Shown piece by piece: positions 8,820-16,693 of a DNA stretch of 48,122 nt. Source of the stretch: Luteibacter sp. UNC138MFCol5.1 (GTDB lineage Bacteria; Pseudomonadota; Gammaproteobacteria; Xanthomonadales; Rhodanobacteraceae); contig NZ_FODZ01000007.1 of the NCBI RefSeq assembly GCF_900110505.1, forward strand, positions 63,950 to 112,071, in the 5' to 3' direction. The position numbers were made by a program, and so were the translations under genes. The stretch's first letter is position 1. Every line of letters starts with the position of its first letter. The notes beneath the pieces are model-generated. The model searched no databases. It was not told where the DNA came from and saw only the letters and a list, made by a program, of their open reading frames with translations.

Positions 8820-9002
8820 CTAAAACGCCCACCTCAGGATGGCCGCGATCACGGCGACGACCACCACGATCACGACGACGTGCCGCAGGTACGGGCCGCC
8901 TGAAACACCACCGTCATAACTGGCGTCGTCGTAATCGTGCGACGCGTCGCGGGGATGGCGGACGAACGGGAGGCGGAGGCGTTTGCGGGGTTTTCCGGGC
9001 AT
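8820..9002 (-). CDS. Small single-pass membrane protein, hypothetical
   Basis: Sixty residues: a basic start (MPGKPRKRLRLP), an acidic/Tyr-rich linker (about 20-35) and a strongly hydrophobic C-terminal helix (VVVIVVVVAVIAAIL, about 42-56) ending RWAF. This is the layout of a tail-anchored mini-protein. No family is recognised and the ribosome-binding site is weak. It is kept because the amino-acid pattern is non-random for GC-rich DNA and it fills an otherwise empty gap. A REP hairpin lies immediately upstream (9021-9090). Confidence 0.45.
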   Translation of the reverse strand: MPGKPRKRLRLPFVRHPRDASHDYDDASYDGGVSGGPYLRHVVVIVVVVAVIAAILRWAF

Positions 9003-9020
9003 GGCAGTGTGGCTACGTCA

Positions 9021-9090
9021 GGGTGGGAGCGCGTTCACGCGCGAATGGTGCTCGCCGCGAGGACGTTCGCGCGTGAACGCGCTCCCACCC
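9021..9090. repeat. REP palindrome with 25-base perfect arms
   Basis: Arms 9021-9045 and 9066-9090 are exact reverse complements, starting GGGTGGGAGCGCGTTCACGC. The inner sequence GGTGCTCG links it to the copies at 40221-40254 and 41904-41937, which carry the same CGAGCACC..TTCGCGCG..GCGCT.CCCAC module. It lies between two minus-strand genes. Confidence 0.85.
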
Positions 9091-9111
9091 CAAGGCAGGC
9101 CGCCACCGTCG

Positions 9112-10044
9112 TCATGGGGACGCCACGCGCGAGGTATTCCTGAGTTCTTCGAGGATCTCGGGCCCGCGCACGTCGATGTGGTCGAGGTTGTTCACGTAGA
9201 AACGCACGAAGGGTTTTTCGGCATCCTTCGGCATCCAGGGCCTCGCCCAGACGAACACCACGCAATAGCCGTCCGACTCGGCGATCAGCTTGTCGAGACG
9301 CGCACGCAGGAGACGGCGCACCGGATACGCGTCGATCTCCTTCGCCGTGAGGGTGATGGTGGGACGCAGCTCCGCATCGTCGTGGCGGAAAGGACGCGAG
9401 AAACGCAGGTAATAGCCGCCTTCCTTCGTCGCCCGAAGCGAGGCGGTGCCCCACCACACGGCACGCGTGCCGAGCAGGTCGGCGACCTTCTGCCGGTAGA
9501 CGTTTCGGAAGAGGGCTTCGTAGGTCTGCGTCTCGCCGCCGATCTCGACGGTGGCCTCGTCCAGGTCGTTGTCGCGGCGATGTTCGAGGAACTTCTGTAC
9601 GAGCGAGGAGAGGCGGTAGTAGTGGCTCGCGCGCGGCCTCGATACCGTGCCGGCCGACGGAACCGCGCGCCGCGCCGGTGAGGCGACCGCGTCGGCCCGC
9701 GGCGTCGCTGCCGGCGCGCGGAAATGATCCGCGGGGCGTTCGGCTTCGAACACGTCGGGTCGCTTTTCCGCTTTCGATTCGCCGCGACCGTGCGCGACTT
9801 CGCAGGTGTCGGCGTGATCTTCGAGCCGGTACGAACGAAAGTAGGGACGGATGCGCAGGTTCTGCTCGGGCTTGTCCAGGCAGGCGCAGATCAGCGGCGC
9901 GGAACATCCGCTGCCGACGCACGTGAATCGCGCATCGCGGTCGAGCAGGTCGGCCCAGTGGAGCTCATAGGCGCGCTCGGCGGTGATGCGTTCGTCGTGC
10001 CCGGCGGTGAAAGCTTCTTCGATCGACACGTGGGCATCCGGCAT
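9112..10044 (-). CDS. Conserved-looking hypothetical protein with Cys/His cluster
   Basis: About 310 residues, no signal peptide or membrane segment. Near the N-terminus is a possible zinc site: C42-x4-C47, then C53 and C55, then H77-x3-C81, surrounded by aromatic and Arg residues (RIRPYFRSYRLEDHADTC). This spacing recalls the zinc-binding start of CoiA-like proteins, where a CxxC pair is followed by a His/Cys pair, but I cannot claim homology. A charged linker (about 85-150) leads to a well-folded-looking C-terminal domain of about 150 residues with GYCVVFVWARPW near 260. I start it at the ATG ending at 10044; longer in-frame sequence upstream is antisense-like and overlaps the preceding gene. 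It lies 26 bases after the small MbcA-like gene and probably shares its transcript. Confidence 0.7.
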   Translation of the reverse strand: MPDAHVSIEEAFTAGHDERITAERAYELHWADLLDRDARFTCVGSGCSAPLICACLDKPEQNLRIRPYFRSYRLEDHADTCEVAHGRGESKAEKRPDVFEAERPADHFRAPAATPRADAVASPARRAVPSAGTVSRPRASHYYRLSSLVQKFLEHRRDNDLDEATVEIGGETQTYEALFRNVYRQKVADLLGTRAVWWGTASLRATKEGGYYLRFSRPFRHDDAELRPTITLTAKEIDAYPVRRLLRARLDKLIAESDGYCVVFVWARPWMPKDAEKPFVRFYVNNLDHIDVRGPEILEELRNTSRVASP

Positions 10045-10070
10045 CCCTGTTGGCGCCCACTGTAGCGCGA

Positions 10071-10343
10071 TCAGAACGAGCCGAAACCCCGCGCCGGTTC
10101 CAGGCCCATGTCGAGCTTCACGCCGCGCAGGAACGCGAGCACTTCCTCGTAACGACCCAGCGCCACCAGCGCCTCGGCGGTGCGCATGCCGAGCGTCGCG
10201 ATCGGATCGTCGCGGTACCAGGCGATGCGCGCGGCCTCGTCGGGCTCGACGCGCGCGGCTTCGCGCAACACGTGCCAGGCGTGCGACTTGCGCGGGGTCC
10301 TCTCGATCGGGGAACGAATATCGACAATCCGGGCGTATGACAT
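10071..10343 (-). CDS. Small protein resembling MbcA/ParS/Xre antitoxin C-terminal domains
   Basis: Ninety residues. The stretch [20 protein letters not shown] followed by [18 protein letters not shown] (about 45-82) matches by eye the toxin-binding domain pattern W-x-x-x-P-x-x-x-L-x-x-x-[TS]-x-x-x-L-[VL]-x-x-G-x-x-x-x-V-x-x-x-L found at the C-terminus of MbcA/ParS/Xre antitoxins. The upstream part lacks an obvious DNA-binding helix-turn-helix. The ATG ending at 10343 has GAGG eight bases upstream; an earlier in-frame start at 10397 adds low-complexity sequence. It is followed after 26 bases by the Cys/His-rich 310-residue gene. No RES-type toxin is recognised. The antitoxin reading is inference; a free-standing small regulatory protein is equally possible. 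Confidence 0.62.
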   Translation of the reverse strand: MSYARIVDIRSPIERTPRKSHAWHVLREAARVEPDEAARIAWYRDDPIATLGMRTAEALVALGRYEEVLAFLRGVKLDMGLEPARGFGSF

Positions 10344-10448
10344 GCAACTAACCTCGAGTGGCGGCGGTGGATCGCCCACACGTGCTCTAGACGACAAACG
10401 TGCCTAACTTTCCTGTCCCTACCCTTTCCGATACGGAGTGACCGTCCC

Positions 10449-11048
10449 ATGGCCAAAGTCCTCGTTCTGTATTACTCGTCGTACGGCCACATCGAGACCA
10501 TGGCCCATGCCGTCGCCGATGGTGCGCGCAATGCCGGTGCCACCGTCGATGTGAAGCGTGTCCCGGAGACCGCGCCCGACGAGGTCGTGCGCAATGCCCA
10601 TTTCAAGACCGACCAGTCCGCGCCCGTCGCCCGCGTCGAGGAACTCGAAAACTACGACGCGATCATCGTCGGAACCGGTACCCGCTTCGGTCGCATGACG
10701 TCGCAGATGGCGGCGTTCTTCGACCAGGCGGGCCCGTTGTGGCAGCGTGGCGCGCTCAACGGAAAACTCGGTGGCGCTTTCAGTTCGACGGCGACCCAGC
10801 ACGGCGGCCAGGAGACCACCCTGTTCTCGATCATCACGAACCTGTTGCATCTGGGCATGATCCCGGTCGGTCTGCCGTACAGCTTCACGGGCCTTACGAA
10901 GATGGATGAGATCACGGGCGGAACGCCTTACGGCGCGACCACCCTTGCCGGTACCGACGGGTCCAGGCAGCCCAGCGAGAACGAACTCGCCGGCGCCAGG
11001 TTCCAGGGCAAGCACATCGCCGAAGTGGCCGCGAAGCTCTTCGGCTGA
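10449..11048 (+). CDS. wrbA: NAD(P)H:quinone oxidoreductase, WrbA type
   Basis: A 199-residue flavodoxin-like enzyme matching WrbA in length and motifs: the FMN phosphate loop [12 protein letters not shown] (residues 8-19), [19 protein letters not shown] (about 75-94) and [15 protein letters not shown] (about 110-124). WrbA reduces quinones by two electrons using NAD(P)H and FMN, limiting semiquinone and superoxide formation under oxidative or stationary-phase stress. It is cytoplasmic and tetrameric in characterised members. GGAG lies about ten bases before the ATG. It converges with an AraC-type regulator four bases beyond its stop, so any regulatory link between the two is speculative. Confidence 0.95.
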   Translation: MAKVLVLYYSSYGHIETMAHAVADGARNAGATVDVKRVPETAPDEVVRNAHFKTDQSAPVARVEELENYDAIIVGTGTRFGRMTSQMAAFFDQAGPLWQRGALNGKLGGAFSSTATQHGGQETTLFSIITNLLHLGMIPVGLPYSFTGLTKMDEITGGTPYGATTLAGTDGSRQPSENELAGARFQGKHIAEVAAKLFG

Positions 11049-11052
11049 TCCG

Positions 11053-11652
11053 TCAGGCTTCCTGCCAGCGCGACCGCCGCCAGTGGCTGGGGCTCTGCCC
11101 CACCAGGCGGCGGAACAGGTTGCACAGGTGCGCCTGGTCGGAGAGGCCGCAGGCCAGGGCGATCTGGCTCAGCGGTTCGCGGGTCTGCAGCATCAGGGTC
11201 TGCGCGCGCTCCACGCGACGACGCATGATGTACGCATGCGGGGGATCGCCGAAGGAGTCCTTGAAGGCACGGCAGAAGTAACTGCTGGACAGGCCGGCGA
11301 TGGACGCCAGCTGGTCGATCGTGATCGAGAAACCGAGGTTCTCGTCCACGTGGGCCGCGACGCGGCGCGCCTGCCAGGGCGCCAGGCCCGCGCCGACCCG
11401 GCGGCGGGGGGCGGCGGCGGGCGTGAGGGCGGGGGAGGCGGCCGGCTCACGTTCCAGCAGCGCGGCCGCACGGGCGACGCAGGCACGGGTCGTGGCGAGG
11501 TCGGATTCGGCCGCGGTCAGGGCCTGCTCGAGCAGGCGCGTGACGCTGGATTCATCGTCGACGGTGGGAAGGGGGAAGGAGGCCATGCCGTGCATGGCAT
11601 CGGAGGCGCGGGCGCTCCCCGTTCCGGCATAAGCATTCGTTTCGTATCGCAT
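11053..11652 (-). CDS. AraC-family transcriptional regulator
   Basis: A 199-residue protein whose C-terminal half is an AraC/XylS DNA-binding domain: ITIDQLASIAGLSSSYFCRAF (first helix-turn-helix) and PLSQIALACGLSDQAHLCNLF (second), ending HWRRSRW. It begins with a short variable segment. The motif APWQARRVAAHVDENL before the domain matches TWQERRAVAYMDERL in the regulator at 7952-8713, so the two are paralogues of one subfamily. GGAG sits about seven bases before the start. A palindrome at 11678-11697 immediately upstream could be its own operator. Targets are unknown. Confidence 0.87.
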   Translation of the reverse strand: MRYETNAYAGTGSARASDAMHGMASFPLPTVDDESSVTRLLEQALTAAESDLATTRACVARAAALLEREPAASPALTPAAAPRRRVGAGLAPWQARRVAAHVDENLGFSITIDQLASIAGLSSSYFCRAFKDSFGDPPHAYIMRRRVERAQTLMLQTREPLSQIALACGLSDQAHLCNLFRRLVGQSPSHWRRSRWQEA

Positions 11653-11677
11653 CGCGTCTGCTCCACGGAGGGTGGCT

Positions 11678-11697
11678 CATGGGCGGGTTTGCCCATG
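11678..11697. promoter_or_regulatory. Palindrome upstream of the AraC-type gene
   Basis: CATGGGC (11678-11684) and GCCCATG (11691-11697) are perfect inverted repeats six bases apart, 26 bases upstream of the AraC start. It is a candidate operator for autoregulation. The rest of the divergent region to 11905 is AT-richer (TTAATG, TATATTTC) and probably carries the kinase promoter. Confidence 0.35.
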
Positions 11698-11905
11698 TCG
11701 GCAGACTATTCGCGAAGAGGGGGTGGGCTGAATTCTACATAGGATGAGGGCAGGCCATACCAAAGGATTAATGGAGGGTTTGTATATTTCTTGTAGCGAC
11801 CAGCCGTAACGGTCAAAAACCATCACCGGCGTGCAAGACTCTCGCTACGCGAAACCGGAACACTTCGTGCCGATTCCGTACAAGACACCCATCGACCGGA
11901 CCCAC

Positions 11906-13855
11906 ATGACGATGTCGCGATTCCGGCACATGCAGAGCCAGGCGTACGTCCCCGCCACCCGCCCACGGCGGCTGGCGTCCGGCCTGCTGATGGGCGCCAG
12001 CGGCCTGCTCGCGCTGGCCGTCTTTCTCGTGGACACCTTCACGCCCCTGCAGAGCGCCGTGGCGGTCGTCTACGTGGTCGTCGTGCTGCTCGTCGCGGCC
12101 AGCGGCAGCCGCCGCGCCATTCTGGGCGCGACCATCGGTTGCCTCCTGCTCACCACGATCGCGTACGTGCGCGTCCACGGCATGCCGGCCCTCGACGCCC
12201 CGATGCTGCGCTGCGCCGTCAGCCTCGGGGCCATCGGCAGCACGGGCTGGCTCTCCCTGCGCAACCGCGAGCGCCTGATCACCATCGCCGGCCAGGCCCG
12301 CCTGATCGAGCTCACCCACGATTCGATCTTCGTCCGCGACATGGACGACGTGATCGTGCTCTGGAACGGCGGTGCGGAACAGCTCTATGGCTGGACCGCG
12401 CAGGAGGCCCTGGGTCGGCGCGCGAGCGACCTGCTCGGCACGGCGTTCCCCGGCGACCGGGTGGAGGCCGACGCCGCCCTGTTCGGGGCCGGACGCTGGG
12501 AAGGCGAGGTGTTCCAGCGCCATCGCGACGGCCGCATCGTGATCGTGGAAGCGCGCTGCGCCCTGTTGCGCGACGAACTCGGCAAGCCGCGCATGATCCT
12601 CGAAGCGGGTACCGACGTCACGGAACGGCGCGCGGCCGCGGCGGCCCTCGCCGAGAGCGAGCGCCGTTACCGCAGTATGTTCGAGACCGCCCGCTTCTCC
12701 TTCTGGGAAGAGGACTACTCGCGCGTGATGGATCGCGTGGACGAACTGCGTGCGCAGGGCGTCACCGACATGACCCAGTACATCGAGGCGCACCCCGAGT
12801 TCGTGGCGGAGGCCTGCGCCCTGACCTACGTGACCGACGTCAACGCGGCCACCGTGCGCATGCTCGGCGCCCGTCGACGCGAGGACCTGATCGGTCCGCT
12901 CGATCGCATCCTGCCGGCGTCCGAGCGCACGTTCGCGGGCGTGCTGCTGAAGATCCTCGAGGGCGGCGGCGTCGCCGAGGGCGAAACCCATCTGATCAAC
13001 CTGCGCGGGGAGCGGCTCACGGTGCTCTTCGCGCTGAACATGCCGCTGGGGCCGACCCGCTACGACCGCGTGCTGGTCAGCGTCGTCGACATCACCGACC
13101 GCAAGCGCACCGAGCGCGCGCTGATCGCCATGCAGGCCGAGCTGGCGCAGGCGGCGCGCGTCACGGCGCTGGGTGAAATGAGCGCCTCCATCGCACACGA
13201 GGTGAACCAGCCGCTGGCGGCCATCGTCACGCATGGCGAGGCCAGCCTGCGCTGGCTGCGCCGCCCGCAACCGGACATCGGCGAGGCCTGCGAGGCCATC
13301 GATCGCGTGGTGCGCGATGCGCGGCGCGCAAGCGAGGTGGTGCACCGCGTGCGCAGTCTCGCGAGCAAGGAGCCGCGCCAGCACGTCCGCTTCGATCTCG
13401 CCGCGCTGGTGGAAGAATGCGCGCAGCTGCTCGATGGTGACATCGCGCTGCATCGCATCGCCCTGCGCGTCGACATCGCCCGCGACGCGCCGCTTCCCCA
13501 CGGCGACCGCGTGCAGCTTCAACAGGTGGTGGTCAACCTGATGGCCAACGCCATCCGGGCGATGTCGGAGGTCGCCGGCAAGCGCCTCCTGACGGTGCGC
13601 GCCCGCGCCGACGCCGTCGACGGCCTGCTGGTGGAAGTGGAAGACAGCGGCACCGGCATCCCCGAGCACATCGCCCCGCACCTGTTCGATGCGTTCGTCA
13701 CCACGCGCGGCGACGGCATGGGCATGGGGCTCGCGATCTGTCGTTCCACGGTAGAATCCCACGGCGGTCGCCTGTGGGCGACCAATCGTCCCGGTGGCGG
13801 GGCGACCTTTCATTTCACGTTACCGCTGACGGAGGCGGAGGAGGCCCGCGCATGA
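11906..13855 (+). CDS. PAS-containing membrane sensor histidine kinase (FixL-like architecture)
   Basis: About 649 residues. Order: short cytoplasmic start, two or three membrane helices (about 15-85), a PAS domain (about 100-225: LTHDSIFVRDMDDVIVLWNGGAEQ in part, ending GTDVTERR), a second PAS-like region (about 240-405, ending VDITDRKR), a HisKA domain with the phospho-accepting H431 in SIAHEVNQPLAA, and an HATPase_c domain (N box NLMANAIRAM, G1 DSGTGIP, G2 GMGMGLAI). It autophosphorylates and should pass the phosphate to the FixJ-type regulator, whose ATG overlaps its stop (ATGA). I see no haem-binding signature that would make it a true oxygen-sensing FixL. A GTG at 11831 would add 25 residues, but those codons have weaker GC bias at position three and no ribosome-binding site. 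Confidence 0.9.
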   Translation: MTMSRFRHMQSQAYVPATRPRRLASGLLMGASGLLALAVFLVDTFTPLQSAVAVVYVVVVLLVAASGSRRAILGATIGCLLLTTIAYVRVHGMPALDAPMLRCAVSLGAIGSTGWLSLRNRERLITIAGQARLIELTHDSIFVRDMDDVIVLWNGGAEQLYGWTAQEALGRRASDLLGTAFPGDRVEADAALFGAGRWEGEVFQRHRDGRIVIVEARCALLRDELGKPRMILEAGTDVTERRAAAAALAESERRYRSMFETARFSFWEEDYSRVMDRVDELRAQGVTDMTQYIEAHPEFVAEACALTYVTDVNAATVRMLGARRREDLIGPLDRILPASERTFAGVLLKILEGGGVAEGETHLINLRGERLTVLFALNMPLGPTRYDRVLVSVVDITDRKRTERALIAMQAELAQAARVTALGEMSASIAHEVNQPLAAIVTHGEASLRWLRRPQPDIGEACEAIDRVVRDARRASEVVHRVRSLASKEPRQHVRFDLAALVEECAQLLDGDIALHRIALRVDIARDAPLPHGDRVQLQQVVVNLMANAIRAMSEVAGKRLLTVRARADAVDGLLVEVEDSGTGIPEHIAPHLFDAFVTTRGDGMGMGLAICRSTVESHGGRLWATNRPGGGATFHFTLPLTEAEEARA

Positions 13856-14490
13856 CTGGCGTACCCGTCGCCAACGCCGCTCGCACACCCATCGTCTGCA
13901 TCGTCGACGACGATGCCTCCGTGCGCGAAGCGCTCGCCTCCCTGTTCCGTTCCGTGGGTCTCACCGTCGCGGCGTTCGGAAGCACGGCCGATTTTCTCGC
14001 GCGCGAGAACGCCGACGCGCCCGGTTGCCTCGTGCTCGACGTGCGCCTGCCCGGCGTGAGTGGCCTCGATTTCCAGGCCCAGCTCGCCGCCATGGAAAAC
14101 CGTCTGCCAGTGATCTTCATGACCGGCCATGGCGACATTCCGATGTCGGTGCGCGCGATGAAGGCCGGCGCGCTCGATTTCCTGGCAAAGCCGTTTCGCG
14201 ACCAGGACATGCTCGACGCCGTCACCAGCGCGATCGAGCGCGATGCGGCGGATCGTCGCGGGGCCGATGCGCTCGCAACGCTGCGCAGCGCCTATGCCTC
14301 TCTCACGCCGCGCGAGCGGGAGGTCATGACCCACGTCACGGCCGGTCTCATGAACAAGCAAGTGGGCGGCCTGCTGGGGCTTTCCGAGATCACGGTGAAG
14401 ATCCACCGTGGCAACGTCATGCGCAAAATGGGCGCGAAATCCCTCGCGGAACTGGTGAAACAGGCGGAAGCGCTCGCCGCGAACCCTTGA
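13852..14490 (+). CDS. Two-component response regulator, FixJ/NarL type
   Basis: A 212-residue regulator: receiver domain (acidic pocket IVDDD at 17-21, phospho-acceptor D63 in LVLDVRLPG, T in FMTGHGDI, K113 in LAKPF) followed by a LuxR-type helix-turn-helix (SLTPREREVMTHVTAG, then KQVGGLLGLSEITVKIHRGN). The ATG overlaps the stop of the kinase gene by four bases (ATGA), so the pair is translationally coupled. It is expected to activate transcription when phosphorylated. Its regulon is unknown; the lone receiver gene just downstream may share the transcript. Confidence 0.93.
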   Translation: MTGVPVANAARTPIVCIVDDDASVREALASLFRSVGLTVAAFGSTADFLARENADAPGCLVLDVRLPGVSGLDFQAQLAAMENRLPVIFMTGHGDIPMSVRAMKAGALDFLAKPFRDQDMLDAVTSAIERDAADRRGADALATLRSAYASLTPREREVMTHVTAGLMNKQVGGLLGLSEITVKIHRGNVMRKMGAKSLAELVKQAEALAANP

Positions 14491-14598
14491 TACCAGCGGC
14501 CCCGCGCGCAACGCAAACCTCCGTATGATTCCCATCCCCCATCCGGGGGCGCACTGTATCGACGGCAGGTCGGGCACATACCCGGCGAGGAATTCAGG

Positions 14599-14976
14599 TT
14601 GGCCGCTAACAGGATCGTGGCGATCGTGGACGACGACGAAGCCGTGCGGACGGCCACCGTCAGTCTGGTGCGCTCGCTGGGACACAAGGTACGGAGTTTT
14701 GCTTCGGCCGAGGAGTTCCTCAGCCATGGCGACGACGAAGGTGTCGATTGCCTGGTGACCGACGTCCACATGCCCGGCATGGACGGCTTCGTCCTGTACA
14801 ACCGCCTGGTGGAGCGCGGTCGCACCTATCCGGTCGTGTTCGTCACGGGGTTCCTCGACGAAAGCACGCGCGCGAACATCCTCGCCGCGGGCGCCTTTTG
14901 CTACCTCGGCAAACCCTTCAGTGGCGACCAGCTGGTCGATTGCCTGCAAAGGGCGCTCGGGGAGTCGCCGCACTAG
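14599..14976 (+). CDS. Single-domain response regulator (receiver only)
   Basis: A 125-residue stand-alone receiver domain: IVDDDEAVR near residue 10, phospho-acceptor D55 in VTDVHMPGMDG, FVTGF, and K105 in YLGKPF. There is no output domain, as in CheY/FixT-like proteins that act by competition or by binding a target. It reads from a TTG at 14599 with AGGA eight bases upstream; no in-frame ATG precedes the receiver fold. It lies 108 bases after the FixJ-like gene, so a three-component circuit (kinase, transcription factor, phosphate sink or connector) is plausible. Confidence 0.85.
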   Translation: MAANRIVAIVDDDEAVRTATVSLVRSLGHKVRSFASAEEFLSHGDDEGVDCLVTDVHMPGMDGFVLYNRLVERGRTYPVVFVTGFLDESTRANILAAGAFCYLGKPFSGDQLVDCLQRALGESPH

Positions 14977-15023
14977 CGCGAGCGCCGGCCTTTTGTCACC
15001 GGGGTTTGCTACGCTCCGGCCCC

Positions 15024-15797
15024 ATGACCCTGACCCTCTTCCTGATCCTCATCGTCATCGGCCTCGTCCTTGTCGCGCGGCGCCGCATCCGGGGAGGCAT
15101 GGTCCTCTCGCTGCTCGCGCTGGCGTGGCTGCTGTTCGCCGGTTGCGGACCGCTCACGGGGATGCTCCTCGGTCATCTTCAATCCGGTTTCGCACCCGAC
15201 GTCGCGCAGTGGGGTCGGAAGAACGCGATCATCCTGCTTGGCGCGGGCACGGTGCGCAGCGGGGCCGGCGCGGTGGAGCCCAGCCTCTACGCCAACGGGC
15301 GCATCCTGCGCGCGGCGGAACTCTACCGGGCCTGCAAGGCGACGGGCGCGGAGTGTAAGGTGGAGGTCAGCGGCGGCGATGCGATGAAGCTCAAGCAGGC
15401 GGAAGCCGACGTCTACGCCATCACGCTCGACCGCCTGGGGCTGCCGCGCGAGGATCTGATCCTCGAGGCCAACAGCATGAACACGTTCCAGAACGCGCAG
15501 AACAGCAAGCCGCTGTTGATGGCGTATGGCGCGGACAAGGTGGTGATCGTTTCGTCGGGCGTGCACCTGAAGCGCGCGCTGCTTTACTTCGCGCACTTCG
15601 GCATCCGTGGCGAGCCGGTGCGGGCCGATTATGTCAACGCGCGTTACGACTGGCTGCCGAGCTCGGAAAACCTCTCGTTCGCGGACTTCGCGATCCACGA
15701 ATACGTCGGCGTGTGGCGCTACCACTTCTACAACGCCATGGGCTGGAACGCGCCGAAGATTCCTGAAGATAACGCAACCACGCAGACACCTCGCTAA
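15024..15797 (+). CDS. YdcF/SanA/ElyC-family (DUF218) membrane protein
   Basis: A 257-residue protein with two N-terminal membrane helices (about 3-18 and 25-48) and a DUF218 domain: AIILLGAGTVRSG (about 71-83), KVEVSGGD (about 114-121), the LEANSMNTFQNAQNS helix (about 150-164) and VVIVSSGVHLKRAL (about 174-187). Members such as SanA and ElyC affect envelope permeability and peptidoglycan precursor metabolism, with the domain on the periplasmic side. The exact reaction is unknown. The ATG at 15024 begins right at the first membrane helix; longer in-frame sequence overlaps the receiver gene. The tail ends in a polar QTPR stretch. Confidence 0.85.
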   Translation: MTLTLFLILIVIGLVLVARRRIRGGMVLSLLALAWLLFAGCGPLTGMLLGHLQSGFAPDVAQWGRKNAIILLGAGTVRSGAGAVEPSLYANGRILRAAELYRACKATGAECKVEVSGGDAMKLKQAEADVYAITLDRLGLPREDLILEANSMNTFQNAQNSKPLLMAYGADKVVIVSSGVHLKRALLYFAHFGIRGEPVRADYVNARYDWLPSSENLSFADFAIHEYVGVWRYHFYNAMGWNAPKIPEDNATTQTPR

Positions 15798-15857
15798 CAA
15801 TTGGCGTTTTATGCTGTTCAACCGTCCAGCACGGACCTTTCAATCAAGGAGTCGCCC

Positions 15858-16379
15858 GTGAAGTCACGCACCATCCTCGCCGCCCTGCTGGCCGCCGCTT
15901 CCGTCATGCCGGTCGCCGCGTTCGCGCAGCAGGCCGCGCCCGCTCCGGCCGCGAATCCCGCCAGCCAGATCCCGGCGTCGGACAAGCAGGCGATCCAGAA
16001 CTACAACCTGACCGAAGACGTGTTCAACCGCATCGTGAAGGTGTCGCAGGAAGCCAAGGCCCAGGGCATCCGCCCGAAGGATGCCAAGACCGACTTCTCG
16101 AAGATCCATTCGCTCGACGATCTCGCCAAGCAGGTGACCGATTCGGATCCGCGCATCGCGCCGCTGATCCAGAAGAACGGCTTCACGCCGCGTGAGTTCC
16201 TGCTCGCGAACCTCGCGGTCACCAATGCGGCTATCGCGTCTGAAGCGAAGAACAATCCGCAGATGGCCGCCTATGTCGACCAGTCGAAGGTCAACAAGCA
16301 GAACGTCGCGTTCTACGAAGCGCACAAGGCGCAGATCAACGCGCTGATGAACGAAGACGCCCAGGGCGGCGCGCAGTAA
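15858..16379 (+). CDS. Small secreted (periplasmic) protein of unknown function
   Basis: A 173-residue protein starting at GTG with a perfect AAGGAG six bases upstream. Signal peptide: MKSR, then a hydrophobic core, cut after AFA (about residue 23). An Ala/Pro linker follows. The mature part is helical and rich in Lys, Asp and Asn; it includes QNYNLTEDVFNRIVKVSQEAK (two halves around residue 50), KIHSLDDLAKQV and FTPREFLLANLAVTNAAIAS. I do not recognise the family. It stands alone, followed by a REP cluster. A nearby AT-rich stretch (TTTTATGCT around 15806) may be its promoter. Confidence 0.8.
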   Translation: MKSRTILAALLAAASVMPVAAFAQQAAPAPAANPASQIPASDKQAIQNYNLTEDVFNRIVKVSQEAKAQGIRPKDAKTDFSKIHSLDDLAKQVTDSDPRIAPLIQKNGFTPREFLLANLAVTNAAIASEAKNNPQMAAYVDQSKVNKQNVAFYEAHKAQINALMNEDAQGGAQ

Positions 16380-16386
16380 GCACCCC

Positions 16387-16661
16387 CACCGGTCCGCTCC
16401 TGAGTTGGAGCGGACCTGGCCGCGACAGCTTCTCGCGAAAGCGCAACAGGCCCCGACCGGCACCTTGGGCTGTTGGAGCGGACCTGGCCGCGACAGCTTG
16501 TCGCGAAAGCGCAACAGGCCCTACCCCGCGAAAGGTTGGTAGAGCGGACCCGGCCCGCTCCTGAATCGTGGGAGCGGACCTGGCCGCGACAACTTCTCGC
16601 GAAAGCGCAACAGGCCCTGTAGCTTCCGGCCCCAAACCATGTCGCGGCCAGGGCCGCTCCT
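16387..16661. repeat. Cluster of REP elements (GGAGCGGACCTGGCCGCGAC family)
   Basis: Three direct copies of GGAGCGGACCTGGCCGCGAC followed by A(A/G)CTT(C/G)TCGCGAAAGCGCAACAGGCCC begin near 16407, 16475 and 16571. An inverted closing copy, TGTCGCGGCCAGGGCCGCTC, is at 16640-16659, and partial GGTCCGCTCC and GGCCCGCTCC pieces lie between. The cluster fills the whole gap between the periplasmic gene and the rhtA-like gene; no ORF is supportable here. Confidence 0.85.
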
Positions 16662-16693
16662 ACAGGGTCGGCGAGGTGTGTAAAGTCGCCTCC

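Noticed and set aside
9112-10343. A classical Xre-RES toxin-antitoxin pair
   Set aside because: The larger protein lacks RES-type motifs and the small one lacks a visible helix-turn-helix, so only an uncertain resemblance is claimed.
11906-13855. A true haem-based FixL oxygen sensor
   Set aside because: The architecture is similar, but I cannot see the haem-binding His/Arg signature in either PAS region.
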